The position numbers and the translations under genes are program-made. The notes under the pieces are model-generated. The model saw only the letters and a program-made list of their open reading frames with translations. It was not told the origin of the DNA and did not search any database. A stretch of DNA of 41,885 nucleotides. It comes from a virus. Where the stretch lies: positions 1 through 41,885 of IMG/VR virus record IMGVR_UViG_3300047457_000627; one strand, written 5' to 3'. Below are positions 1 to 8,929 of the stretch, piece by piece (position 1 is the stretch's first letter; each line of letters starts with the position of its first letter).

Positions 1-184
1 CCAATCCCTTGTTCCAGGCCCCGAACGGGGTTCCAGAACCCTTGCAAACACTGGGCTTCTCAACAGCAACCGTTCTTGAGAACGCCGCTTTGGGGCGGTT
101 TGAGCCAGAAACTGAACGCAAAGGAACTGGGGGGAAGCACGGCCCCGGTTCCGGTTCCGCGCCTACTGTGGTTCCATCCCTGGG
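1..184. other. Left-edge non-coding stretch with weak hairpin
   Basis: I see no convincing gene here. It contains several short GGTTCC/GTTCC-like echoes and a weak GC hairpin (CCGC at 85-88 with GCGG at 95-98) followed by TTT, which could be the end of an upstream rightward transcript. An open frame at 76-264 lacks a plausible ribosome site and overlaps the better-supported next gene, so it is not called. Confidence 0.35.
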
Positions 185-736
185 ATGAGCATGGGCAAAA
201 GCGAAGCGCCAGCAATGGCCAAGCGGCTGGAGATGTGGCCAGTCGAGCGGTTGCAGCCTTATGACCGCAACAGCAGGACTCACAGCCCGGAACAAATTGC
301 TCAGATCCAGGCGTCGATCCGCGAGTTCGGCTTCACGGCGCCGATCTTGGTGGACGGGAAGGATGGGATCTTGGCGGGCCACGGCCGGCTGGCTGCGGCG
401 AAGGAGCTTGGCCTGGCCGAGGTTCCGGTGGTGGTGCTTGACCACCTCGACGCCAAACAGCGCCGGGCCTACGTGCTGGCGGACAACAAGCTAGCGCTGA
501 ACGCCGGGTGGGACATGAGCCTCTTGCAGCAGGAGGTGATGGCGTTGAACCTGGCGGATTTCGATTTGAGTCTGCTCGGGTGGAGCGACGACGAAATGGC
601 CAGGCTGCTGGATCCCGAGGGCATTGACGAGCCGGTGAAGGAATACGACGGCGCTGAAGAGTTCAATGAAGACGAGTTCAGCGAGTTTGAGCACAAGTGC
701 CCACGCTGCGGCTTCGAGTTCAATGGCAAGGGCTGA
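185..736 (+). CDS. ParB/Srx-fold nuclease-like protein with C-terminal zinc ribbon
   Basis: The 183-residue protein carries the ParB N-terminal fold: a start like WPVERLQPYDRNSRTHS, then a segment asking for values from neighbours (SIREFGFTAPILVD), then the phosphate-binding GILAGHGRLAAAKELG motif at about residues 60-75. This family is common in phages next to DNA methyltransferases, as here, where it overlaps the cytosine methylase by 14 nt. The C-terminus adds an acidic stretch and a CPRCGFEF half zinc ribbon. Some ParB-like phage proteins are nucleases or modification partners, so a role with the methylase is inferred. It is unlikely to be a partition protein, since no ParA or DNA-binding HTH follows. 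ATG 191 or 215 are alternative starts. Confidence 0.8.
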   Translation: MSMGKSEAPAMAKRLEMWPVERLQPYDRNSRTHSPEQIAQIQASIREFGFTAPILVDGKDGILAGHGRLAAAKELGLAEVPVVVLDHLDAKQRRAYVLADNKLALNAGWDMSLLQQEVMALNLADFDLSLLGWSDDEMARLLDPEGIDEPVKEYDGAEEFNEDEFSEFEHKCPRCGFEFNGKG

Positions 737-1754
737 GCTGCGCCGCGTCACCGGCCCCTGGCGGCTGGCGGATCTCAAGAAGGTGCCGAGCAACGGGCTG
801 ACGGCGTTCAGCTGCTTCCACTGCGGCGGCGGCTCGACAATGGGCTACAAGCTGGCCGGCTTCCAAATGCTGGGTGGCGTGGAGATCGACCCGGAAATGA
901 TGGGCATCTACCGGGCCAACCACCGCCCGAAGCACAGCTACCTGATGGGCGTGCAGCAGTTCAACCAGCTCTCGCTGGATGAGCTGCCCGACGAGCTGAA
1001 ACAGCTGGACGTGCTGGATGGATCACCGCCGTGTTCGGTGTTCAGCATGGCCGGCAAGCGCGACAAGAAGTGGGGCAGCGAGCACCACTTCCGCGAAGGC
1101 CAGCAAAAGCAGCGCCTGGACGATCTGTTCATGCACTTCATTGAGGTGGGCCAGCGGCTCCAGCCGAGGGTGATTGTGGCCGAGAATGTGAAGGGTCTAA
1201 TCCTTGGCAATGCCAAGGGCTACGTCAAAGAGATCTTCGCCGCCTTCCGGGAAGCTGGCTATGACGCGCAGCTGTTCCTGTTCAATGCTGCGCGGATGGG
1301 CGTGCCGCAGGCAAGGGAGCGGACGTTCTTCATCGCGCGACGCAAGGATCTTGGATGGGCGCCGCTAAAGATGGCGTTCAATGAGCAGATGATCCCGATT
1401 GGCAATCTGAGCCCCCGGCTCAGAGGCTATCGGATGATCACTGCATCCAATGAACGCCATTACGCTTTCGGGCGAATCAAAAACGCCTGGCCATGCAGCA
1501 GCAGGCCAGCGCCGACGCAAGTTGCCACCAAGCAGCGGCTGGACGCTGCAAAGGGATTCCCTGGCGATGGGACATTCATTGATCCCATCTCATTCAGCAA
1601 TGAGGAGCGCATCCTTATTCAAAGCTTCCCCGATGATTTTCACTTTGGAAAGTGCAGCGTTCAATACGTCTGCGGCATGAGCGTGCCGCCGTTCATGACT
1701 CAACGGGTGGCGCTTGAAATCGGCCGGCAATGGTTCGGGATCAACTACGAATGA
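723..1754 (+). CDS. C5 cytosine-specific DNA methyltransferase
   Basis: The 343-residue protein has the ordered motifs of the Dcm/M.HhaI family: motif I (LTAFSCFHCGGGSTMGYKLAG, residues 26-46), the catalytic PC loop of motif IV (DGSPPCS, Cys104), ENV of motif VI (AENVKG, Glu155) and QARER of motif VIII (196-200). The product would be 5-methylcytosine at an unknown target. The start is placed at ATG 723 inside the end of the ParB-like gene, because upstream residues in this frame are just the ParB gene read out of frame. No restriction endonuclease is present, so it is probably an orphan enzyme that protects phage DNA from host restriction or marks packaging sites; both roles are inferred. Confidence 0.93.
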   Translation: MARAELRRVTGPWRLADLKKVPSNGLTAFSCFHCGGGSTMGYKLAGFQMLGGVEIDPEMMGIYRANHRPKHSYLMGVQQFNQLSLDELPDELKQLDVLDGSPPCSVFSMAGKRDKKWGSEHHFREGQQKQRLDDLFMHFIEVGQRLQPRVIVAENVKGLILGNAKGYVKEIFAAFREAGYDAQLFLFNAARMGVPQARERTFFIARRKDLGWAPLKMAFNEQMIPIGNLSPRLRGYRMITASNERHYAFGRIKNAWPCSSRPAPTQVATKQRLDAAKGFPGDGTFIDPISFSNEERILIQSFPDDFHFGKCSVQYVCGMSVPPFMTQRVALEIGRQWFGINYE

Positions 1755-2143
1755 CCCGTCCGCCCGTGCTGCAGCTCACCTGGGCCGGCTTTGAGGCGGC
1801 TGTGGATCTGATCGCAGCGCAGTGCTGCTGGCGTGATCGCGCTGGGATCTACGGCGCGGATGCTGCGGGGCAGCTGCTGGCGTATGAACTGTCGGAACGC
1901 CTGGGGCTGAACACGCTGCCGCAGGCTGGCCCAGGCCGGATCGAAGTGCATGGCGTGGTGACCAAACCGTTGGCGAGCACCTGGGCGTGGCCTGACGTGG
2001 AGGTGTGGGCTTGGGTGGATGCAAGTGAAGCGCAGTCCGTGCAGTCTGTGATGAAGGTGACGGCCGGCACCACGGTGCTGATGCCCTGGCAAGATGCGCC
2101 AGCGCATTCGATTCGACCATTCGTCTCGGGGTTCGATGATTGA
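1751..2143 (+). CDS. Unknown protein, 130 aa
   Basis: The start ATG overlaps the methylase TGA (ATGA), which implies translational coupling. I do not recognise the family. The protein is rich in Trp and Ala (WAWPDVEVWAWVD near residue 85) and has no membrane segment or obvious metal motif. Its position between the methylase and the terminase, on the same strand and with a 3' overlap to the next gene, suggests an accessory role in modification or packaging, but no function can be assigned. Confidence 0.7.
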   Translation: MTRPPVLQLTWAGFEAAVDLIAAQCCWRDRAGIYGADAAGQLLAYELSERLGLNTLPQAGPGRIEVHGVVTKPLASTWAWPDVEVWAWVDASEAQSVQSVMKVTAGTTVLMPWQDAPAHSIRPFVSGFDD

Positions 2144-2414
2144 GGTGGCAAGCATCCGCTATGGCTGTCAGTGGGGCCCAGATGGGCATGTCAGGAGCTG
2201 GCCGCTGCGGATTGAGTTCGGGCTTGATGGCCCCGAGGTGACGGTTGACGAGATGCTGGAAGGCCGCGGCCACGCGGTGCTGTTGATCGACCAGCTGGTG
2301 GCGTTGGTGCGCGGGATGACGGGCACCGATACGCCGATCGAGCTGGTGCAGCCGGTGCCGCCTGGGCTGGGCGTCAAGCTGGCAAAGGCGGGCTACTACG
2401 TCGCGCTGTGCTGA
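2136..2414 (+). CDS. Unknown protein, 92 aa
   Basis: ATG 2136 overlaps the end of the previous gene by 8 nt, and the 3' end overlaps the small terminase start by 7 nt, so it lies in a continuous coupled operon. The residues (MIEVASIRYGCQWG at the start, then a VEL-rich second half) suggest a small soluble alpha/beta protein. No known family is recognised. Confidence 0.65.
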   Translation: MIEVASIRYGCQWGPDGHVRSWPLRIEFGLDGPEVTVDEMLEGRGHAVLLIDQLVALVRGMTGTDTPIELVQPVPPGLGVKLAKAGYYVALC

Positions 2415-2968
2415 TCACCCCGGATGAGTACGCCGCGCAGCGCGGTGTGAGCGGCCGAGCGGTGCGCAAGGCGATTGCTGCTGGCCGCCTGGTGCAAGGC
2501 GCGATGCGCGAAGGCGGGCGATGGAAGATCGACCCAGCGATCGCTGACGAGGAGTGGCAGCGGAACACGGCGCCGCAGTTCCAGCGGGAGAAAAAGGGCG
2601 GCGGGCGCACATCGAGCAAGCCTGCCGCGGCCGCCTCGGTGGCATCGCCAGCGAGCAGCGATGCGCCGATGCCGAAGGTACCGAGCCAGGCGCAGGCCGC
2701 GGCCGTGCGGACGATGTACCAGGCCCGACTGCTGGAGCTGGATCTGAAGGAACGCCAGGGCCTGCTGGTGCCGAAGGCGGATGTCGAGCGGGTGTGGTTC
2801 GAAGAAGGCCGGCGGGTGCGGGATGCGATCCGGCGAACGCCGCAGCAGATGATCGGCGACATCGCGCGAGCCGCCGGCGGGCTGACGCAGGAGCAGCGTG
2901 CAGAAGTGCTGCTGATCCTGGAGCGGCACCTGGTGAAGACGCTGGAGGGCTTGGCCAGTGCTGATTGA
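2408..2968 (+). CDS. Terminase small subunit (Nu1-like)
   Basis: This is a 186-residue DNA-packaging protein. Residues 3-40 form a winged-helix-like DNA-reading domain of the Nu1 type (TPDEYAAQRGVSGRAVRKAI, then GRLVQGAMREGGRWKID). A flexible Ala/Ser linker follows at about 65-95, then a helical C-terminus (MYQARLLELDLKERQG, later ILERHLVKTLEG) that would bind the large subunit. It begins with GTG inside the upstream gene and ends 11 nt into the large terminase, the standard small/large order. The family assignment comes from sequence layout and context. Confidence 0.82.
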   Translation: MLITPDEYAAQRGVSGRAVRKAIAAGRLVQGAMREGGRWKIDPAIADEEWQRNTAPQFQREKKGGGRTSSKPAAAASVASPASSDAPMPKVPSQAQAAAVRTMYQARLLELDLKERQGLLVPKADVERVWFEEGRRVRDAIRRTPQQMIGDIARAAGGLTQEQRAEVLLILERHLVKTLEGLASAD

Positions 2969-4880
2969 GGAGTGCCGCGCTGCGTTTCGGCGCGGGATGG
3001 AGCCCGACCCGCTGCTGACGGTGAGTGAGTGGGCGGATCAACGACGGGTGCTGAGCGCGAAGGCGAGCAGCGAGCACGGGCCCTGGCGGACAGCGCGCAC
3101 GCCGTATTTGCGCAAGCCGATGGATGACCTGAGCGCGACGAGCGCGGTGCAAGAGGTGGTGATGGTGTTCGGCGCCCAGACGGGCAAAAGCGAAAGCCTG
3201 AACAACTGGATGGGCTACACGATGGACATCGCACCGGGCCCGGCGCTGTTCGTGCAGCCAACGATCGACCTGGCGAAGCGCTACAGCAAGATGCGCATCG
3301 CGCCGATGATCGAGGCGAGTCCGAGCCTGCAGGAGAAGGTGGCGGCGCCGCGGGAGCGGGACAGCGGCAACACGATGCTGATGAAGGAGTTCACCGGTGG
3401 ATTTCTGATCCTGGGTGGCGCGAACGCGGCGAGCGGCCTGGCGTCGATGCCGATCCGCTACCTGGGCGGCGACGAGATCGACCGCTGGCCGAGTGATGTG
3501 GATGAAGAGGGCAGCCCGCTGGCGATCGTGACGGCCCGGACCCGGACCTTCGGCGTGCGGAAGAAGCTGGCCTGGACGTCAACGCCAACCGTGGCAGGGC
3601 GCAGCGCGATCTGGGCGAAGTGGGAAGAGAGCAACAAGCAGGTGCTCCGCCTGCCGTGTCCGCACTGCGGTCACCGGCAGGTGTTGAGCTGGGACCGGAT
3701 CCGGTACGACGCAAAGGATCCAGGCCTGCCGAACACGTTGCGGACGCCGCCGGTGCTGATCTGCGAGGAGTGCGGCACGGGGATCGAGGAGGACGCGAAG
3801 GCGTGGTGGTACGACCCGGATGTGTTCGACGACGGATGGTGGGATGCGGAGCACCCGGATCGACTGACGCAGGGGTATCACCTCTCGGCGCTCTACAGCC
3901 CGCTGGGCTGGTTCAGCTGGACTGAGGCGGCGGTCGGCTACGAGAAAGCGAAGGACAATCCGGCGGATCTGAAGCCGTGGACGAACACGGTGCTGGCGGA
4001 GTGCTGGAACGACGACGGCGAGGCGCCGGATTGGGAGGCGCTCTACAACCGGCGCGAGGACTACGACCTGGGCACAGTGCCTGATGGCGTGGTGTTCATC
4101 ACCTGCGGCGTCGACGTGCAGAAGGACCGCATCGAATTGGAGGTGGTTGGCTGGGGCCCGGGCATGGAGAGCTGGAGCCTGGACTACCAGGTGCTGGCTG
4201 GCGACACGGCGGAGCCGGATGTGTGGCGCGAGCTGACGAAGTTCGTGCGCAGCGAGTTCGGCCGCGGCGATGGGCAACGGCTGCCGATCAGGATGGCGGC
4301 GATCGACTCGGGCTTCAGGACCGAGGAGGTGAAGCGCTGGGTGAGGAAGCAGGCCAGCAACCGCGTGATCGCGGTGAAGGGCGTCGAGAGCCAGGTGAGC
4401 GTGATCGGCACGCCGAGCCGTGTGGAGGTGCTGCGCAATGGCAAGGCGCTGCGCGGTGGCGTGAAGATCTGGCCGATCGGCACGAGCACAGCGAAGGGCG
4501 AGCTCTATGGCTGGCTGCGGCGCCGACTGCCGGAGGAAGAAGGCGATCTGCTGCCGCACGGCTGGTGCCACTTCCCGCAGCATGGCGAGGAGTATTTCAG
4601 GCAGCTGTGCGCGGAGCGGCTGACCAACACGATCGACCGACGCGGCTATCCCCGGTTCGAGTGGGTCAAGACGCGGCCACGCAACGAGGCGCTCGACTGC
4701 AGGGTGTATGCGCGCGCAGCCGCGGCGTTGGTCGGCGCTGATCGCTGGAGCGATGAGCGGTGGGATGCTGAGCGCGGCGGCGAGCCGAGCGCACCAGCGC
4801 CGGTTGCAGCGCCGTTGCAGCGCGATGATGAGAGCCCGCGAGAGCAACCGCAGACAAGGCGAAGCAGCTTTTGGGACTGA
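2958..4880 (+). CDS. Terminase large subunit (GpA family)
   Basis: This 640-residue motor pumps DNA into the prohead and cuts it. The N-terminal ATPase has a Walker A-like loop (FGAQTGKSE, Lys77) and a Walker B acidic pair (YLGGDEIDRW, residues 168-177). A four-cysteine zinc site of the GpA type follows (CPHCG at 234 and CEECG at 269). The C-terminal RNase H-like nuclease has Asp386 in GVDVQKDRIELEV and Asp450 in AAIDSGFRTEEV. Length and motif order match lambda gpA-type terminases, which suggests cos or similar packaging, though I cannot see a cos site. Start is GTG, overlapping the small subunit. Confidence 0.95.
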   Translation: MLIEECRAAFRRGMEPDPLLTVSEWADQRRVLSAKASSEHGPWRTARTPYLRKPMDDLSATSAVQEVVMVFGAQTGKSESLNNWMGYTMDIAPGPALFVQPTIDLAKRYSKMRIAPMIEASPSLQEKVAAPRERDSGNTMLMKEFTGGFLILGGANAASGLASMPIRYLGGDEIDRWPSDVDEEGSPLAIVTARTRTFGVRKKLAWTSTPTVAGRSAIWAKWEESNKQVLRLPCPHCGHRQVLSWDRIRYDAKDPGLPNTLRTPPVLICEECGTGIEEDAKAWWYDPDVFDDGWWDAEHPDRLTQGYHLSALYSPLGWFSWTEAAVGYEKAKDNPADLKPWTNTVLAECWNDDGEAPDWEALYNRREDYDLGTVPDGVVFITCGVDVQKDRIELEVVGWGPGMESWSLDYQVLAGDTAEPDVWRELTKFVRSEFGRGDGQRLPIRMAAIDSGFRTEEVKRWVRKQASNRVIAVKGVESQVSVIGTPSRVEVLRNGKALRGGVKIWPIGTSTAKGELYGWLRRRLPEEEGDLLPHGWCHFPQHGEEYFRQLCAERLTNTIDRRGYPRFEWVKTRPRNEALDCRVYARAAAALVGADRWSDERWDAERGGEPSAPAPVAAPLQRDDESPREQPQTRRSSFWD

Positions 4881-4881
4881 G

Positions 4882-4887
4882 TAGCAT
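4882..4887 (+). promoter_or_regulatory. Late -10-like hexamer TAGCAT upstream of connector
   Basis: TAGCAT lies 21 nt before ATG 4909 in the short gap after the terminase. Similar hexamers sit at almost the same distance before the first gene of several later blocks (6645, 12773, 19031, 20170, 28230). No -35 box is evident. It is a candidate late promoter. Confidence 0.35.
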
Positions 4888-4908
4888 GAACCCACGGAGG
4901 TGGCCCGG

Positions 4909-5115
4909 ATGAGCACATTCACACAGGCGCATCTGACCGCCATCGAAGAAGCGATCGCCGGCGGCTACCTGGAGGTCAGATATGACGACAAGGTGGTGCG
5001 CTATCAGAGCATGAGCGACCTGCTGAAGGCGCGGCAACTGATCGCCTCGAAGCTGACGGAGCAGAGCGGCCCGATGCGGATCAGCTACGTCACCACCGCG
5101 CGGGACTACGAATGA
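4909..5115 (+). CDS. Head-tail connector, lambda gpW-like
   Basis: The protein has 68 residues, the same length as lambda gpW. The pattern is typical: an N-terminal helix (TQAHLTAIEEAIAGG), a beta hairpin (LEVRYDDKVVRYQS) and a second helix (SDLLKARQLIASKL). gpW-type proteins bind under the portal after packaging and prepare the head for tail joining. ATG 4909 is chosen over GTG 4900 because it has GGAGG (4896-4900) at a proper distance. The gene ends inside the portal start. Confidence 0.9.
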   Translation: MSTFTQAHLTAIEEAIAGGYLEVRYDDKVVRYQSMSDLLKARQLIASKLTEQSGPMRISYVTTARDYE

Positions 5116-6647
5116 ACCCGTTTGAGAGCCTGATCGCAGCGATCGCGCCGAAGACTGCTCTGCGGCGCCAGGCGGCCAGGCTGCAACTGGATCAGCTGCG
5201 CCGCTACGACGCCGACGCCCGCGGCCGGCGGGTGGACAACTGGATGGTGCGGCAGACCAGCGCCGACTGCGCCCTGGGGCCTGCCATCGGGTTGAAGGTT
5301 GAGCGCGCGCGCGACCTGGTGCGCAACAACCCCTATGCGCAGCGAATCATCCAGCTGTGGGTGGATGCGCTGGTAGGTCACGGGTGGAGCTTCAAGGCGA
5401 AGGCCGGCCGGCGGAACGGCGGCGCCCGCGGGCAGCGGGTGACGGATGAGTTCAGGGCCTGGGCCGCTGACCCGATGCAGTGCGACTACGAGGGCCTGCA
5501 GAACCTCGACGGGCTGATCGGCAAGGCGGTTGCGTGCTGGAAGGAGTCGGGCGAGGTGCTAATCCGATGGCGCACGCCGAGCCAGGCGACGATGCGCCGA
5601 CTGGGGCTGCGTGTGCCGCTGCAGCTGCACGTGCTGGAGCCCGACTGGCTCGATGAGAACCACGACACGCCGGCGGGCGAGGGCGGCGGCTACACGAAGC
5701 GCGGCATCATCTACGACGCCGAGGGCAAGCGCGAGAGATACTGGATCTACAACTACCACCCAGGCGAAAGCGCGCTGCGTGCGACGAGCATCGACTCGAA
5801 CACGGTGCCGGCTGAGCAGATCATCCATCTGTTCGCACCGAAGCGCGCCGGGCAGACGCGCGGCGTGACGAGCCTGGCGCCGGTGATGATCGCGCTGCGC
5901 GACCTCGACGACTACCTCGATGCGCAGCTGCTGAAGCAGAAGGTCTCGGCCTGCTTGACGGGCGTGATCGTTGACGTCGATGGCGCCGGCGATCAGAAGG
6001 CGGATGTGGGCGATCGCATCGAGCCTGGCGCGATGGTGCGCCTGGGCCCCGGGCAGGACATCCGCTTCAGCTCACCGCCGAGCGTGGGCGAGATCGACAA
6101 GGTGATGCGCGGCTACCTGCTGCGGATTGCGGCCGGCACCAACGTGCCGTATGAATTGCTGACAGGCGACTTCCAGGGCACCAACTTCTCGGCCGGGCGC
6201 CTGGGCTGGCAGAGCTTCAACAAGCAGACGGTGAGCGAGCAGTGGCAACTGCTGGCGCCGGCGATGAACCGGATCTGGCAGTGGTTCAGCGCCGCGACGC
6301 CGACACCGACTGAGGGGCTGACCCCCGACTGGACGCCGCCGCCCCCGCAGCCCTACGACCCAGCAGCCGACACCAAGGCGACGATCAGCAAGATGCGCGC
6401 AGGCCTCAAGCCGCCGCAGGAAGCGATCCGCGAGGAAGGCCTGGAGCCTGACGAGGTGCTGGAGCAGTACCGCGAATGGAACGCGCAGCTCGATGCTGGC
6501 GGCATCGTGCTCGACACCGATCCGCGGAAGGTGAGCGCCCAGGGCCTGACGCAAGCGCGCCCCATTGGATCTGAGATGCCCCCCACCGGCGAGCCACCGA
6601 GCGAGCCAACTTCCCCGCCTCAAGTTGCACCAGCCGGTGCGCCTTAG
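5112..6647 (+). CDS. Portal protein, lambda gpB family
   Basis: The 511-residue portal would form the 12-subunit ring at the capsid vertex for DNA entry and tail attachment. Recognisable family stretches are VERARDLVRNNPYAQRII, the HVLEPDWLDENHD segment, IIHLFAPKRAGQTRGV, and LLTGDFQGTNFSAGRLGW near residue 350. The C-terminus is Pro/Thr-rich and probably disordered. ATG overlaps the gpW stop (ATGA). The TAG stop is part of a putative late -10 box for the capsid gene. Confidence 0.95.
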   Translation: MNPFESLIAAIAPKTALRRQAARLQLDQLRRYDADARGRRVDNWMVRQTSADCALGPAIGLKVERARDLVRNNPYAQRIIQLWVDALVGHGWSFKAKAGRRNGGARGQRVTDEFRAWAADPMQCDYEGLQNLDGLIGKAVACWKESGEVLIRWRTPSQATMRRLGLRVPLQLHVLEPDWLDENHDTPAGEGGGYTKRGIIYDAEGKRERYWIYNYHPGESALRATSIDSNTVPAEQIIHLFAPKRAGQTRGVTSLAPVMIALRDLDDYLDAQLLKQKVSACLTGVIVDVDGAGDQKADVGDRIEPGAMVRLGPGQDIRFSSPPSVGEIDKVMRGYLLRIAAGTNVPYELLTGDFQGTNFSAGRLGWQSFNKQTVSEQWQLLAPAMNRIWQWFSAATPTPTEGLTPDWTPPPPQPYDPAADTKATISKMRAGLKPPQEAIREEGLEPDEVLEQYREWNAQLDAGGIVLDTDPRKVSAQGLTQARPIGSEMPPTGEPPSEPTSPPQVAPAGAP

Positions 6648-6650
6648 AAT
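6645..6650 (+). promoter_or_regulatory. Late -10-like hexamer TAGAAT upstream of capsid
   Basis: TAGAAT begins at the portal stop codon and lies 21 nt before the capsid fusion ATG. The same TAGAATC string stands before the sheath gene at 20170. A separate promoter for the most abundant head protein would make sense, but no -35 is seen. Confidence 0.4.
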
Positions 6651-6671
6651 CGAGACGCCATAGGAGTCGAC

Positions 6672-8561
6672 ATGAGCGACGGTCTGCTACAGACCCGGGC
6701 AATGTTCGCCCCCGACACGATCAACGTGGAGGAGCGAACTGTTGAGGTCGTGTGGACGACCGGCGCCCAGGTGAAGCGCGCGAGTTGGTCGCGCGGCGAC
6801 TACATCGAAGAGCTGAGCCTGGCCCCCGGCGCCGTGCGGCTGGAGCGCCTCAACAAAGGCGCTCCGCTGCTCGACAGCCACGATTCCTTCGGGCTCCGCA
6901 ACGTCATGGGCGTGGTGGAGCGTGCGTGGCTGAATGGCAGCGAAGGCCGTGCCTTGGTGCGGTTCAGCCGGCGGGATGACGTCGAGCCCATCTTCCAGGA
7001 TGTGCGCGACGGGATCCTGCGCAACATCAGCGTGGGCTACAAGACCTACCGAACTGAGCGCGATGAGAGCGGCCAAGTGCCGATCGAGCGCGCCGTCGAC
7101 TGGGAGCCCTACGAGCTCTCGCTGGTGCCGATCCCGGCTGACGCCGGGGCCCAGGTGCGCTCCGAGGAGGCGCCTGCAACCCAACCTTCCGAACAGGAAC
7201 GATCCATGACCCTTCCCGAGAATGGGGTGCAGGCTCCCGAGCCCACCCAAGAGATTGAAAGCCGCGCTGCTGTCTCGGCTCCCGCTGCCCCTGCAGTGGA
7301 CATCGAGGCTGTGCGCGCTGAAGAGCGCAAGCGCGCCGCCGGCATCCTCGACGCCGCCCGCAAGCTGCAGGTGAGCGACGATCTGGCCCACCAGCTGATC
7401 GAGCAAGGCGTCAGCCTGGACGCCGCACGCGGCCAGCTCATCGACGCCCGCGCCGCCGACGAGGCCCGCACCCCCGCCATCTCCCGGGTTGAAGTGACCC
7501 AGGACCACGGCGAGAAGCGCTTCGTGGCGATGGAAGATGCGCTGAAGGCCCGCGCCGGTTTCGGCAAGTGGGAAGACGGCGGCGCCCGTGAGTATGTCGG
7601 CAGCACCCTGCTCGACATGGCGCGCGAGTGCCTCGAGCGCTCCGGCGCCCGCACCCGCGGGATGGACAAGATGGAGCTTGCCAGCCGCGCGCTGCACAGC
7701 ACCACCGACTTCCCGCTGCTGATGGCCAGCATCCAGCGCGTGACGCTGAAGGCTGCCTACGCCGCCGAGGAGCAGACCTGGCGCCCCCTGGCGGAGCAGC
7801 GCAACCTGCCTGACTTCCGCGAGATGAAGGAGCTGGAAGTCGGCGGCCAGATGATCCCCGAGGAGATCAAGGAAGGCGGCGAGTACAAGGCCGGCACCAT
7901 CCAGGAGCAACAGGGCGGCTGGAGCCTCACCGAGTACGGCAAGAAGGTCGTGATCGGCCGTCGCCTGATCATCAACGACAACCTGGGCTACATCACCCGC
8001 GCGATCCAAATCCTGGCCCGCGGTGTGGCGACCCTGGAGTCGAACCTGATGTGGGGTCTGATCACCGGCAACGTGAAGACCACCAGCGACGGTGTGGCCC
8101 TGTTCCACGCGAACCACAACAACACCGGCACTGGCGCAATCGGCGAGGCTTCCATCTCCGAGGCCCGCAAGAAGATGCGGAACCAGAAGGACTTCACCGG
8201 CAAGAACCCGCTCTATGTGGTGCCCCGGTACATCCTGCTGCCGACCGCTCTGGAGACCGCGTTCGACAAGTTCAACACCACGATCGTTGCAAACCAGACC
8301 AGCAACGTGAACATCTTCTCGGGCTACCTGCAGAAGATCGTGGAGCCTCGCTTGGATGCCTCCAGCGAGCAGCAGTTCTACATCGTGGGCGACTACCCCG
8401 GCGTGGACAAGCTGGTCTACGGCTACCTGGAGGGCGAAGGCGGCGCCACCATCGACTCGGAGATCAAGCGCGATCCCGACGGCATCACCACCTACCTGCG
8501 CCACACCTTCGGCTGCCACGTGCCGCAGCACCAGGCTTTCTACCGCTCCAGCGGTGTGTGA
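6672..8561 (+). CDS. Prohead protease-major capsid protein fusion
   Basis: The 629-residue polyprotein joins two functions that are separate in HK97. Residues 1-160 are an HK97-type prohead protease with His70 (LLDSHDS), Ser120 (RNISVGYK) and an acidic residue in WEPYELSLVPIPAD. A linker and helical scaffold-like part (about 165-270, rich in Ala/Glu) follows. The rest is a Mu gpT-like capsid protein (for example GVALFHANHNNTG and YVVPRYILLPTALETAF). The protease is expected to cleave itself off and remove the scaffold during maturation. A sound ribosome site (AGGAG) precedes ATG. There is no frameshift or stop between the parts. Confidence 0.93.
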   Translation: MSDGLLQTRAMFAPDTINVEERTVEVVWTTGAQVKRASWSRGDYIEELSLAPGAVRLERLNKGAPLLDSHDSFGLRNVMGVVERAWLNGSEGRALVRFSRRDDVEPIFQDVRDGILRNISVGYKTYRTERDESGQVPIERAVDWEPYELSLVPIPADAGAQVRSEEAPATQPSEQERSMTLPENGVQAPEPTQEIESRAAVSAPAAPAVDIEAVRAEERKRAAGILDAARKLQVSDDLAHQLIEQGVSLDAARGQLIDARAADEARTPAISRVEVTQDHGEKRFVAMEDALKARAGFGKWEDGGAREYVGSTLLDMARECLERSGARTRGMDKMELASRALHSTTDFPLLMASIQRVTLKAAYAAEEQTWRPLAEQRNLPDFREMKELEVGGQMIPEEIKEGGEYKAGTIQEQQGGWSLTEYGKKVVIGRRLIINDNLGYITRAIQILARGVATLESNLMWGLITGNVKTTSDGVALFHANHNNTGTGAIGEASISEARKKMRNQKDFTGKNPLYVVPRYILLPTALETAFDKFNTTIVANQTSNVNIFSGYLQKIVEPRLDASSEQQFYIVGDYPGVDKLVYGYLEGEGGATIDSEIKRDPDGITTYLRHTFGCHVPQHQAFYRSSGV

Positions 8562-8599
8562 GCCGGCCCTTAATTCATCCACTTTCTGAGGACTGATCC

Positions 8600-8929
8600 A
8601 TGAAAAACCACGTGCAGGAGGGCCGCTACATTGAAGTGGCTCTGCCTTACGCCCGAAAGGGCGGTGAAGGTGTTCAGGTTGGCGCCGGCCTGTTTGGCGT
8701 GTGTGTGACCGATGGCGCCTCTGGCGCCTCGGTCAACATCGACACCGAAAGCGTCTACGACCTGGATGCCGCCACCGGCGCCAGCACTGATGCTGTTGTC
8801 GGGGCCTTGGCCTACTGGGACAACAGCGCCAAGAAGGTGACCCCTCAGGCGAGCACTCACCTGCAGATCGGCGTGTTCCTTGCCGCTAAGGCCACCACTG
8901 ATGCGGTGGCCCGGGTGAAGATCGGCTGA
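8600..8929 (+). CDS. Capsid cement/decoration protein (DUF2190-like)
   Basis: The 109-residue protein starts MKNHVQEGRYIEVALPYA and is mostly small residues and beta strands, with VGALAYWDNSAKKVT in the second half. This is the DUF2190 pattern found directly after capsid genes in many phages, where members stabilise the shell. The TGA overlaps the next ATG. Confidence 0.85.
   Translation: MKNHVQEGRYIEVALPYARKGGEGVQVGAGLFGVCVTDGASGASVNIDTESVYDLDAATGASTDAVVGALAYWDNSAKKVTPQASTHLQIGVFLAAKATTDAVARVKIG

Noticed and set aside
3579-4943. Long antisense open frame opposite the large terminase
   Set aside because: Low-complexity His/Arg/Leu-rich product with no motif; the shadow of the terminase gene.
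6687-8582. Long antisense open frame (about 630 codons) opposite the capsid gene
   Set aside because: GC-rich codon use removes stops on the opposite strand; the + strand product is an unmistakable capsid protein.
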